Positions 55,201-62,883 of a stretch of 64,000 nt of DNA are shown here, piece by piece; the stretch's first letter is position 1; each line of letters starts with the position of its first letter. Location: positions 2,080,001 through 2,144,000 of the forward strand of contig NZ_CP029185.2 of the NCBI RefSeq assembly GCF_003096015.2, read 5' to 3'. The stretch is from Limnobaculum parvum. Lineage in GTDB: Bacteria; Pseudomonadota; Gammaproteobacteria; Enterobacterales; Enterobacteriaceae. Under the pieces are notes generated by a model that worked only from the letters and a program-made list of their open reading frames with translations, did no database searches and was not told where the DNA came from. The translations under genes and the position numbers were made by a program.

Positions 55201-56256
55201 ATCCAGGCCATGCATTCCAAAGGGCGTAAAGTCTATCAGTCTTCCTTTGACTACCATTCGGATATTTCGCTACTGAAAAAAGGCACATTCGTGCAACCCA
55301 CCCTGATTGAATTGGAAAGCTTCGATGAGTTAACCAAGGAGGTGTTTGGTCCCGTCCTGCATGTGGTGCGTTATCAGCGTGAGAATATCACTCAACTGAT
55401 TGAGCAAATTAATACGGCAGGCTATGGATTAACGATGGGCCTTCATACCCGTATCGACGAGACCATCGCTCAAATTACCGAGCGAGCGACCATCGGTAAT
55501 CTATACGTTAACCGTAATATTGTCGGTGCGGTGGTTGGCGTTCAGCCATTTGGCGGAGAAGGCTTATCCGGTACCGGACCCAAAGCCGGTGGCCCACTCT
55601 ATCTCTACCGCCTATTATCCCATCGTCCGGATGATGCCCTTGTGAAAGCGCTGTCCCGTAGCGATCGGGAACATCTGGTGGACACTCGGACCAAAGAATT
55701 GCTATTACATCCACTGAATGTATTTAAAGAATGGGCGCTGAAGAATGAGAATCGTCCGTTGGCTGCCTTATGTGACAACTATGCGAATTACTCACTAGCA
55801 GGAACCATTCGTCTGCTCAGCGGCCCTACCGGTGAGCGCAATAGCTATGCGATAATACCGCGCCATCGCATTTTGTGCTTACATCATGAAGAGCATGATG
55901 CTTTGATTCAACTGGCCGCCGTTTTAGCCAGCGGTTCCAAAGTGCTGTGGGTAGACCATAACTTTACCCGCTCGTTACACAAAAAACTGCCGGAACAGGC
56001 CCAGTCACAAATCGGTTTTGTTACCGACTGGCATAATACCGAAGTGGCGTTTGACGGCGTGCTTTACCACGGTGACAGCGATAAGCTACAGCTTATCAGC
56101 GAGCAGATCGCCCGACGAGATGGGCCGATTTTATCGGTTCAAGGATTTGCTCACGGGGACACCAACATCTTACTGGAGCGTTTGGTGTTGGAGCGGGCGC
56201 TAAGTATTAACACCGCCGCCGCGGGTGGTAACGCCAGTTTGATGACCATCGGTTAA
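52282..56256 (+). CDS. putA: Trifunctional proline utilisation protein
   Basis: PutA oxidises proline to glutamate and represses the put genes when proline is absent. The 1324 residues match E. coli (1320). The N-terminal ribbon-helix-helix (TTMGVKLDEATRDRIKKAA, residues 4-22, and TPHWLIKQSIFNYLE) binds GTTGCA operators. The FAD proline dehydrogenase barrel follows at about 260-610 (SIKLSALHPRYS, LMIRLVKGAYWDSEIKRAQ, YRCRIYAPVGTHE-like CRIYAPVGTHETLLAYLVRRLLENGANTSF-type block). The P5C dehydrogenase domain has ISPWNFPLAIFTGQ near 775, the FTGSTEVA loop near 855, Glu in AETGG near 885 and the catalytic Cys in SAGQRCSALR near 920. GGAGG-like GAGGAA precedes its ATG. Confidence 0.96.
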   Translation: MGMTTMGVKLDEATRDRIKKAAQTLDRTPHWLIKQSIFNYLEQLEQGNMPFELSANEQDNPQDDDSLPEPEPAQACQPFLAFAENVQPQSVNRAAITAAYRTPETEIIPRLLEQARLNNEQNNAVHQLAYKLAEKLRGQKTAIGRAGMVQGLLQEFSLSSSEGVALMCLAEALLRIPDKATRDALIRDKISNGNWHSHLGQSPSLFVNAATWGLLLTGKLVSTHNESQLSSSLNRIISKSGEPLIRKGVDMAMRLMGEQFVTGETISEALANAHKQEDKGFRYSYDMLGEAALTEADAQRYLFSYQQAIHAIGKAANGRGVYESPGISIKLSALHPRYSRAQYERVMSELYPRLLELTLLAHQYDIGLNIDAEEADRLEISLDLLERLCFEPRLANWNGIGFVVQAYQKRCPYVIDYLIELAHRSQHRLMIRLVKGAYWDSEIKRAQIDGLEGYPVYTRKVYTDIAYLACARKLLAVPEAIYPQFATHNAHTLAAVYHLAGPNYYPDQYEFQCLHGMGEPLYYHVVGKHSDGKLQRPCRIYAPVGTHETLLAYLVRRLLENGANTSFVNRIADHNITLDELVADPVKVIEAQSVAEGELGKPHAKIPLPRNLYGNARLNANGLDLSNEQRLASLSSALLAGASHAWCAEPMIDGEISCDMAAENVFNPADHRDCVGRVREATEQDTELAINSAVNFAPIWSATPSEQRAELLKRTASLMENQLQPLIGLLVREAGKTVSNAIAEVREAIDFLRYYAELVQYDFSNETHRPLGPVVCISPWNFPLAIFTGQVAAALAAGNTVLAKPAEQTPLVAAQAIRLMHQAGIPAGAVQLLPGKGETIGAKLVNDKRIRGVMFTGSTEVAMTLQRNISGRLDTLGHTIPLIAETGGLNAMIVDSSALTEQVVNDVVASAFDSAGQRCSALRILCLQEEIADKTITMLKGAMSEYRMGNPDCLSTDIGPVIDIQAKENIEQHIQAMHSKGRKVYQSSFDYHSDISLLKKGTFVQPTLIELESFDELTKEVFGPVLHVVRYQRENITQLIEQINTAGYGLTMGLHTRIDETIAQITERATIGNLYVNRNIVGAVVGVQPFGGEGLSGTGPKAGGPLYLYRLLSHRPDDALVKALSRSDREHLVDTRTKELLLHPLNVFKEWALKNENRPLAALCDNYANYSLAGTIRLLSGPTGERNSYAIIPRHRILCLHHEEHDALIQLAAVLASGSKVLWVDHNFTRSLHKKLPEQAQSQIGFVTDWHNTEVAFDGVLYHGDSDKLQLISEQIARRDGPILSVQGFAHGDTNILLERLVLERALSINTAAAGGNASLMTIG

Positions 56257-56264
56257 CCGCCTTT

Positions 56265-56298
56265 CACAGGGCTTGGTTGAGACTAAGCCCTGTGTTTT
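56265..56298 (+). terminator. Rho-independent terminator after putA
   Basis: CACAGGGCTT pairs with AAGCCCTGTG across a 10-base loop and is followed by TTTT, 9 bases after the putA stop. Confidence 0.85.
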
Positions 56299-56452
56299 AC
56301 CACTGGCGCTCCTGAGTAAATCACTGGGAAACAACATCCATATCCTATTGATTCCCATGTCCGTTTTATTAATTCAATATTACTGGTTATACTATAGGCT
56401 ACCCTGAATTCTGTTCAGCTCCTTTAACAAGGCCTATTGCATAAGTACCGCG

Positions 56453-57208
56453 ATGAAAACAATCACTACACAAATTCCTGCGCTGGATAAAGTTGTTCGT
56501 ATTTGTGACTTTTTATCTGATAAAAATGGTGCCACCTTTAGCCAGATTTATCAGGGTGTTGGCATTGCAAAAAGCAGCACCTCTTCTTTACTTAACGGAA
56601 TGGTAGCTCACGGTCTGCTGCGTCAGGACAATGATAAATACTATCTTGGCTTGCGGCTGTATGAGTTCGGTAACAAAGCCGTTGAACAGTACGACATCAA
56701 AAAAATTGCCCTGCCGGTCCTGACGGCATTACGCGACAAAACTAACCTAACCTGCCATTTAGGCGTATTACAAGGTTCCTCACCCATCTATCTGACCAAG
56801 TTAGAAAGTCCACAGGCGATTATTATCCGCAGTTGGGAAGGCAAGCGCCTGTCCCTTTACAGTTCTGGTTTAGGTAAAGCGCTAATGGCACACTTAAGCG
56901 ATGATGAAGTGGATGCACTTTTGCCTGAAGATAAAGTTCTGACCCGTATCACCGATACCACTATTACTGATATCAAGGTACTGAAAGCTGAACTGGCCGA
57001 AATCCGCGTGCGCGGCTGGGCCTATGATAATGAAGAGGACAGTCAGGGGGTGCGCTGCATTGCCGTACCCGTGCTCAACCCACAGGGTAAAGCGATTGCG
57101 GCTATCAGCACATCTGGCGTGGCCTTTCAGATCCCCGATGATAAGCGAGAATATCTGGCATCGTTGGTCATGGAGGCCGGACAGCAACTGGCTCAACAGT
57201 TGAAATAA
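56453..57208 (+). CDS. IclR-family transcriptional regulator
   Basis: A 251-residue IclR-type regulator. The N-terminal winged helix (ALDKVVRICDFL; GIAKSSTSSLLNGMVAHGLL near 38-57) is followed by the IclR effector domain with HLGVLQGSSPIYLTKLES near 100, SSGLGKALMAHL near 137 and DNEEDSQGVRCIAVPV near 188-203. It converges with an aldolase-dehydratase-permease operon of the type that E. coli controls with IclR regulators such as XynR (YagI), so it most likely responds to a sugar acid or its 2-keto-3-deoxy product. A clear ribosome site before ATG 56453 is not seen. Confidence 0.85.
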   Translation: MKTITTQIPALDKVVRICDFLSDKNGATFSQIYQGVGIAKSSTSSLLNGMVAHGLLRQDNDKYYLGLRLYEFGNKAVEQYDIKKIALPVLTALRDKTNLTCHLGVLQGSSPIYLTKLESPQAIIIRSWEGKRLSLYSSGLGKALMAHLSDDEVDALLPEDKVLTRITDTTITDIKVLKAELAEIRVRGWAYDNEEDSQGVRCIAVPVLNPQGKAIAAISTSGVAFQIPDDKREYLASLVMEAGQQLAQQLK

Positions 57209-57297
57209 CCGGAATATAGCTCCAAAACAGCATCAGACCTTCATCTGTCAACGAAAGTCTGATTGCTTTATCAACAATTTTTTAATATCGGCTAAAA

Positions 57298-58218
57298 CTA
57301 GCGATCCTGATACGGTATTCCGGCTGAGGTTAATACCGTCATTAACTGCTGTTTCTTCTCTTCGGAAAGCATCTGTACCGGCGCTAAAACTTCAGTAGAA
57401 ATATGCAATCCGCACAGTTTTATCGCTTGCTTAATCACGCCAAAGAACGGCGTCTCTAAGCTATATACCGTCGATAAGCGGGATAGCTGACGCTGTAATT
57501 CAAACATGGTTTCGTAATCTTTTGCTTTAAATGCCCGATAAATTCCACAGGTAATCTGGCTGGCAAAGTTACAGGTTGCCGGAATCGCACCATTGCCGCC
57601 CATAATCAGCGTATCCATCATATATTCGTCATAACCGGAGAACACCACAAAGTTCGGGCGCATGGGTCGCACCTGATTCATAATCTCCCGCACATGGCTG
57701 ATATTATCCACGGTATCTTTAATTCCGATTATATTGCTTACCTCTTTTGCCAGGCGGGCAATCAGCTTAACGCTAATATCCTGACCGGTTAATACCGGGA
57801 AGTTATACAGAATAACCGGAGAACGAATGCTTTCTGCTACGGTGCGGAAGTGGTTATACATATACTCTTCATTAAGTAATGCATAGTAAGGGTTCAGTAC
57901 CAATACGGCATCCACCCCTAACGTATCCGCATGCAGACCAAACTCAATCACTTCCTGAGTGCTTGGGCTACTAATGCCTAATAATACAGGTACCCGACCG
58001 GCAATATGTTTCACCGCAAACTCAGCCACTTCAAAGCGCTGCGCTTTCGGCATATGGCAAAACTCACCGCCACTACCAAGGATCAGCATGCCATCTACGC
58101 CATCATTGACTAATTTATCAATCAGCGCCCCCATTCCTACGGTATCCAGTCGTCCATCCGAATGAAATATCGTCGGAACCGGAGGAAAAACGCCTCTAAA
58201 CTTATTCAGGTCAGTCAT
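57298..58218 (-). CDS. 2-keto-3-deoxy-aldonate aldolase (DapA/YagE family)
   Basis: A 306-residue class I aldolase of the dihydrodipicolinate synthase superfamily, most like E. coli YagE, which cleaves 2-keto-3-deoxy sugar acids to pyruvate and an aldehyde. The active-site elements are visible: GSGGEFCHM near 48 (the pyruvate carboxylate loop), Tyr in YNFPVLTGQ near 138, and the Schiff-base Lys in GIKDTVDNISH near 168. It is the last gene of the operon after permease and dehydratase genes, as expected for a pathway sugar acid to 2-keto-3-deoxy acid to pyruvate plus aldehyde. The exact sugar acid is unknown; dapA itself is unlikely because of this context and the YagE-like motifs. Confidence 0.88.
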   Translation of the reverse strand: MTDLNKFRGVFPPVPTIFHSDGRLDTVGMGALIDKLVNDGVDGMLILGSGGEFCHMPKAQRFEVAEFAVKHIAGRVPVLLGISSPSTQEVIEFGLHADTLGVDAVLVLNPYYALLNEEYMYNHFRTVAESIRSPVILYNFPVLTGQDISVKLIARLAKEVSNIIGIKDTVDNISHVREIMNQVRPMRPNFVVFSGYDEYMMDTLIMGGNGAIPATCNFASQITCGIYRAFKAKDYETMFELQRQLSRLSTVYSLETPFFGVIKQAIKLCGLHISTEVLAPVQMLSEEKKQQLMTVLTSAGIPYQDR

Positions 58219-58264
58219 TGTATTATCCTGTCTTGTTGCTAATGAATTACATCACTATTTCTTT

Positions 58265-58294
58265 GCTTCCGTCACGTTTAACCGTGACGGAAGC
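58265..58294 (-). repeat. 12-bp intercistronic hairpin between dehydratase and aldolase genes
   Basis: GCTTCCGTCACG pairs perfectly with CGTGACGGAAGC around a 6-base loop in the 105-bp gap inside the operon. It has no T tract. It could reduce read-through into the aldolase gene or protect the upstream mRNA from 3' exonucleases. Confidence 0.65.
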
Positions 58295-58323
58295 CTTACT
58301 TACCCCGTCGTGCTGGTAACGGC

Positions 58324-60039
58324 TTAACAGGTATAAGCACCCGCCATTAACGAAGCGGCACGCTGAGTAAACTGCTTATAAATGCCTTTACGATGGGAAT
58401 AGTCTGGACGAACCCACTTCGCTTTACGCTCGGCCATCACCACCTCGATCTGCTCTGGGGTTTTATGTTCCCCATTAATACCAACAATATTCAGCTTACG
58501 CGCGGGTACATCCATTTCGATTAAATCACCGTCTTCCACCAGCGCTATTGGCCCGCCGTCTGCTGCTTCAGGCGAAACATGACCAACGCACGGGCCGCTG
58601 GTCGCGCCGGAGAAACGACCATCGGTAATCAATGCCACCCGACCGTCCAGACGGTTGTCATATACAATGGCATCCGTCGTCATTAGCATTTCCGGCGCGC
58701 CAGAACCTTTAGGTCCTTCATAGCGAATAAACAGCACGTCGCCCGGATTTACCCGGTTATGAATAATCGCCTGCTGTGCATCTTCTTCTGAATTGAACAC
58801 TTTGGCTGGGCCAACGTGCTGATGCATATCGGCGCGACAGGCGGCGTATTTAATCACTGCACCATCGGGTGCGATATTGCCCTTAAGAATGGCAATTGAG
58901 CCTTTCTTGGTGGCTGACTCTGGTTTTCTGATCACCTCTTCCGGCTTCACTTTATGGTTAGCCAGATAGCCCTGATTACGTTCGAAGAAACCCGATTGCT
59001 GTAGCATATCTAGGTTATCTCCCAGTGAACGTCCGGTTACCGTTATGACGTCCAAATCCAGCTTGTCGCGCAGTAACCATTGAATCATCGGTACGCCACC
59101 GGCAAACCAAAACAACTCGGTTACATACTCACCGCTTGGCTGAATATTGGTGAGATAAGGAATGTCGTGATTAATACGGTCAAACGTTTCCGGTTTAAGT
59201 TCCCAGCCCAGTTCATGGGCTATGGCGGGCAAATGGATCAGCGCATTGGTGCTACCGCCAATGGCGGCATGAACTTTAATCGCATTCTCAAACGCGGCTG
59301 GCGTTAGTATTTTTGCCGAAGTGATATTCTTCTCCGCCAGGTACATGGCCTGATGACCCGCAGCACGCGCTACTCGGCGAATTTCTGACATAGTGGAAGG
59401 CATGATAGCGCTACCCGGTAACGCCATACCTAAGGCTTCAGACATACACTGCATGGTGCTGGCAGTTCCCATAAACTGGCAGGCACCGGCGGTAGGACAG
59501 CCGCACTGCTGATGCGCTTCCACCTGCTTCACGCTAATCTCGCCTTTCTTCAGTTTGGCTGTCAGTCCGCCTAAATCAGAGGTACTCATATTTGGAGCCG
59601 GGCGCATAGAGCCACCGGGAATATGAATCAATGGCATATCCAGACGCGCGGCCGCAATCAGATGGGCCGGAACTGACTTATCGCAACTGGAAATCAGCAC
59701 GGCACCATCATACGGCACGACGGATGCATGGATTTCCACCATATTGGCAATCGCTTCCCGCGAGGCCAGAATATAGTTCATCCCATCATGCCCCTGCCCC
59801 CAGCCGTCACAAATATCAGTGACGTGGTGGCGAACCGCACGCCCACCGCTTTCATGAACGCCCAGCATGGTTTCATAACCCAGTTCATTGAGATGAAAGC
59901 TTCCCGGATGGCTTTCGCCATAGCAGTCATCAATCAAAACCTGAGGTTTCTGGGTATCTTCTTTGCTGTAGTTCATCCCCATACGTAGTGCATCTAACTG
60001 CGACCATAAATCACGAGCGCCCTGACATTTCTGTTTCAT
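58324..60039 (-). CDS. IlvD/Edd-family sugar acid dehydratase
   Basis: A 571-residue dehydratase of the IlvD/Edd family, which uses an iron-sulfur cluster to remove water from a sugar acid and give a 2-keto-3-deoxy acid. Candidate cluster cysteines are in LIDDCYGESHPG near 39, SSCDKSVPA near 114 and the QQCGCPTAGACQFMGTAST block near 178-195. The C-terminal TDGRFSGATSGPCVGHVSPEA near 472 is the family signature. It is shorter than xylonate dehydratases YagF/YjhG (655) and nearer in size to arabinonate-type enzymes. Context (permease upstream, 2-keto-3-deoxy aldolase downstream) rules against a role in branched-chain amino acid synthesis. Confidence 0.88.
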   Translation of the reverse strand: MKQKCQGARDLWSQLDALRMGMNYSKEDTQKPQVLIDDCYGESHPGSFHLNELGYETMLGVHESGGRAVRHHVTDICDGWGQGHDGMNYILASREAIANMVEIHASVVPYDGAVLISSCDKSVPAHLIAAARLDMPLIHIPGGSMRPAPNMSTSDLGGLTAKLKKGEISVKQVEAHQQCGCPTAGACQFMGTASTMQCMSEALGMALPGSAIMPSTMSEIRRVARAAGHQAMYLAEKNITSAKILTPAAFENAIKVHAAIGGSTNALIHLPAIAHELGWELKPETFDRINHDIPYLTNIQPSGEYVTELFWFAGGVPMIQWLLRDKLDLDVITVTGRSLGDNLDMLQQSGFFERNQGYLANHKVKPEEVIRKPESATKKGSIAILKGNIAPDGAVIKYAACRADMHQHVGPAKVFNSEEDAQQAIIHNRVNPGDVLFIRYEGPKGSGAPEMLMTTDAIVYDNRLDGRVALITDGRFSGATSGPCVGHVSPEAADGGPIALVEDGDLIEMDVPARKLNIVGINGEHKTPEQIEVVMAERKAKWVRPDYSHRKGIYKQFTQRAASLMAGAYTC

Positions 60040-60079
60040 TTTGTGGTTCCTTTATTTAAATTCATCACGGTATTACGGA

Positions 60080-61351
60080 TTATTTTTTAGGTGGACGGGC
60101 GGTAATCGCCGGCAGCGTAAACAGTAGGAATACCGCTATCATTAAGGCGGCAACCAGAACGAACATGCCCGCCGTCTGGCTAACGGTCATGGTTAACAAA
60201 CCAACCAGATATGGGCCAATAAATCCGCCAAGATTACCTAATGCGTTGATGGTTCCACGTACGCCGCCTAATACATTGGATGGGAACAGCAGTGGAGGAA
60301 GCGTCCAGAACGGACCGGCGTAAGCCTGTAAGAAGAATCCACACAGCACCATGACGCCATAAGAAAGCCAGATACTCTCTTTCAGCAACAGCGAAAGGGT
60401 TAAACAGATGGCAAAACCGACCAGTGGAATCGCGGTATACAGGCGACGGTTCATGGTCTTGTCACACCACTTAGCGATATAGTATTGACCGAAGATACAC
60501 AACACATAAGGCGCTGCGGTCAACATCCCTACCATAGTCATACCGCTACCGGTCAGGTTTTTAATCAGATTAGGCATCCACAGCGCAAAACCATAGAACC
60601 CAACCTGAACAAAGAAATAGATACCAATCAATTTCCACAGATTTGGACTGCGAATAATGGTACTGATACTGGCTTTATCATCAATGGAAGCGCCCATTCG
60701 GTCCTCTTCCAGCTTTTTCTCAATCCACTCACGTTCGCGCGGATCCAGCCATTTCGCCTGATGAGGATGGTCAGAGACTAGCGGCATCCAGACAAACAGC
60801 AGTGCCAGTGACAGTACCCCTTCAATGATGAACATTTCACGCCAACCGTGCAGTTCGATTAGCCAGCCGGACAGCGGGCCAGTGATAATGGAGGCAACCG
60901 CTAGGTTCATCTGGAAAAAGGCAATCGCTCTGGCCCGTTCTTCGTTAGGAAACCAGTGACCAATCAATGCCAGAATGGCCGGATACACGCCACCTTCAGC
61001 CACCCCAAGAATGAAGCGGATAATTAATAACTGAGTCGGGTTTTGCACAAAGCCGGTTAGCAGCGCAAATCCTCCCCAAGCGATAATCGTCCAAGCAATA
61101 AACTTCTTGGCGCTGTAGCGCTCTGCAATATGCCCGCCGGGTATTTGCAAAAAGATATAACCGATAAAGAAAATCCCGGCCACTAGCCCGGCAAACGATG
61201 CTGTCATGCCTAAATCTTTATCCATACCACCAGCAATACCGATAGCGATATTGGTTCGGTCCATATACGCCACGATATAGACCAAAATGGTTGCCGGGAT
61301 GATATGCATCCAGCGTCCTTTAGGAATAGGTTTACTTGAATCTGTGCTCAT
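60080..61351 (-). CDS. MFS sugar acid permease (anion:cation symporter type)
   Basis: A 423-residue MFS transporter with 12 predicted helices. Features of the anion:cation symporter family include YIVAYMDRTNIAIGIAG near 30-46, HIAERYSAKKF near 75 and RFILGVAEGGVYPAILALIGHWFP near 110-133. It is the first gene of the operon with the dehydratase 40 bases downstream, and AAGGAAC sits 8 bases before its ATG. Uptake of the sugar acid metabolised by the operon is the natural inference. Confidence 0.87.
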   Translation of the reverse strand: MSTDSSKPIPKGRWMHIIPATILVYIVAYMDRTNIAIGIAGGMDKDLGMTASFAGLVAGIFFIGYIFLQIPGGHIAERYSAKKFIAWTIIAWGGFALLTGFVQNPTQLLIIRFILGVAEGGVYPAILALIGHWFPNEERARAIAFFQMNLAVASIITGPLSGWLIELHGWREMFIIEGVLSLALLFVWMPLVSDHPHQAKWLDPREREWIEKKLEEDRMGASIDDKASISTIIRSPNLWKLIGIYFFVQVGFYGFALWMPNLIKNLTGSGMTMVGMLTAAPYVLCIFGQYYIAKWCDKTMNRRLYTAIPLVGFAICLTLSLLLKESIWLSYGVMVLCGFFLQAYAGPFWTLPPLLFPSNVLGGVRGTINALGNLGGFIGPYLVGLLTMTVSQTAGMFVLVAALMIAVFLLFTLPAITARPPKK

Positions 61352-61433
61352 TACTATGTTCCTTGGTTCAACCGCTAAATGATAAAAAAACGCGAGTACA
61401 TCAGTTGTTTGTTATTCATTGTTACGCAACTAA

Positions 61434-61469
61434 GTTCTATATACAGAACATATATTCAATATACAGAAC
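61434..61469. promoter_or_regulatory. Pair of palindromic operator-like sites
   Basis: GTTCT-N6-AGAAC at 61434-61449 is a perfect palindrome. A second, imperfect copy (ATTCA-N6-AGAAC) starts exactly 20 bp later at 61454, and both share the ATATAC centre. They lie about 85-120 bp upstream of the permease start, a likely regulator binding region; the nearby IclR protein is the best candidate. Confidence 0.6.
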
Positions 61470-61592
61470 AATATTCGTCGCGCTGTATAAAAGAGTCAAT
61501 GGGGTAACTTATGAAAGTTAAATATCTGTGAGCTGACGCAACTTTCACCATTCTGAGGTTGACGGCACATTATTTGGGCGACAAAATTCCCA

Positions 61593-61616
61593 CATAAAGA
61601 ACAATGGTTCTTTATG
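61593..61616. promoter_or_regulatory. 24-bp palindrome with AGAAC/GTTCT arms
   Basis: CATAAAGAAC and GTTCTTTATG are perfect inverse copies separated by AATG. A further AGAAC follows at 61618-61622. The arms share the GTTCT/AGAAC word with the sites nearer the permease gene but in the opposite arrangement. Confidence 0.55.
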
Positions 61617-61697
61617 AAGAACAAATAATTGACATGGACAATGTTGAGGTGGCTAACAATGAGGAACAAAAAAGTAAGGAATGCAGCGGAGACGGTT

Positions 61698-61730
61698 TAT
61701 ACAGTAGCGCGCATAGTGGGCTACTGTATA
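61698..61730. repeat. 11-bp perfect inverted repeat
   Basis: TATACAGTAGC pairs with GCTACTGTATA around an 11-base loop. No T tract follows on either strand, so it is not an obvious terminator. Confidence 0.55.
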
Positions 61731-61880
61731 GATACAAAATAGATGAAAAATAGATACAAAAGTTAATCGTGGGGAGAAGCCTGTCTTCGCGTCATCGCAG
61801 CTAAAGCTAAATCGACAAATTCGTCAGCGCACTTATGCCGTAAATATCAGCTATTTTATGAAGTAAAAAAGATCCCAACA

Positions 61881-62621
61881 TCACCCCAGCGCCTTCAACG
61901 CCTGATTTACTTTCGTCAGCCACTCTTTATGCATTTTACGATAGTGCGGTTTAGCTCGGCGAGCTATGACGGCGATGGTTTCCAACTGCTGCTTCGCTTC
62001 CTGCTTATCGCCCTTTTCGCTCAGCAGTTGATAATAACGAAAGCGCGCTTCTGGCCCGGTGTAGTACTCGATCAGTACCCTGAATTCATCTTCGGCCTTA
62101 TCAAGATCGCCCGTTTGCTGCAACGATCTGGCATACAGCAAATGACCATCCTGAGAGCGATAGTCAGGATTAGCACTAATTAATACTTCCAGCGTTTTCT
62201 GGCAGGAGACCGGATCGTGGCTGTCAAACTGCGCCTGAGCCAGCTTAACTAAAATATCAGGATCCTGTACAAAGATACCGGTTAACGCTTTTTGATAATT
62301 AGCTGCCGCTTCCTGCGGTCTGCCAATGCGTAATAGCTCATCGGCTAAACGTACATAGTTTTGACTGGTTTCGGTGATCACCAATTCATCACGCAACATA
62401 CGCACATGACGTTCCGGATCCATTTTATCCTGAGCTTTACCCATCAGGCGTTTACCATCACGGCTACCTAATAGGTCTGGTAATAAGATTGCCAGTGCAT
62501 AGACGGCACAACCAATACCCGGTAACCCAATGATAATATATAACCAATAACGCTCCTGCCCGGTTTTCACCGCATGAACACCACACATGATTTGAATAAA
62601 AACGACCAGAATGACCGGCAT
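61881..62621 (-). CDS. Membrane-anchored TPR protein
   Basis: A 246-residue protein that I cannot name. From ATG 62621, which follows GGGAG by 8 bases, it opens with two predicted membrane helices (PVILVVFIQIMCGVHAV and YWLYIIIGLPGIGCAVYALAILLP). From about residue 85 it has four or so tetratricopeptide-like repeats with spaced Ala/Tyr/Leu (NYVRLADELLRIGRPQEAAANYQKAL, GHLLYARSLQQTGDLDKAEDEFRVLI). Such proteins scaffold envelope complexes. The frame continues 9 codons upstream of the chosen start. Its neighbours give no hint of role. Confidence 0.75.
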   Translation of the reverse strand: MPVILVVFIQIMCGVHAVKTGQERYWLYIIIGLPGIGCAVYALAILLPDLLGSRDGKRLMGKAQDKMDPERHVRMLRDELVITETSQNYVRLADELLRIGRPQEAAANYQKALTGIFVQDPDILVKLAQAQFDSHDPVSCQKTLEVLISANPDYRSQDGHLLYARSLQQTGDLDKAEDEFRVLIEYYTGPEARFRYYQLLSEKGDKQEAKQQLETIAVIARRAKPHYRKMHKEWLTKVNQALKALG

Positions 62622-62883
62622 TTCAGCACTCCCTGCCCAAAATAACAACTAAACTGACAACATCATATTGATGAGACTGCTATCTGACAATGATTTCTGT
62701 CGATAAACAAAATAAAATAGTGAAGCATGAAACTAATTGGTATGCCGTTTTCTATTTATAGAATTTAATTTCTCATAATCCCCAAAACACCCGGAATAAA
62801 TAGTCTGCTCACAGGATGCCTAAACCGCCACGATCTGTGGCATAATGTGCCTAATATCACACTTTCAACTATGAGTATTCGTT

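Larger units (their letters stand above)
61352..61880. promoter_or_regulatory. Control region of the sugar acid operon with palindromes
   Basis: About 530 bp without a convincing ORF. It holds three GTTCT/AGAAC palindromic elements and a perfect 11-bp inverted repeat, annotated separately. A direct repeat ATAGATACAAAA occurs at 61728-61739 and 61750-61761. Confidence 0.55.

Noticed and set aside
57232..57263. Terminator between the IclR gene and the aldolase gene
   Set aside because: ATCAGAC/GTCTGAT has an 18-base loop and no T tract on either side.
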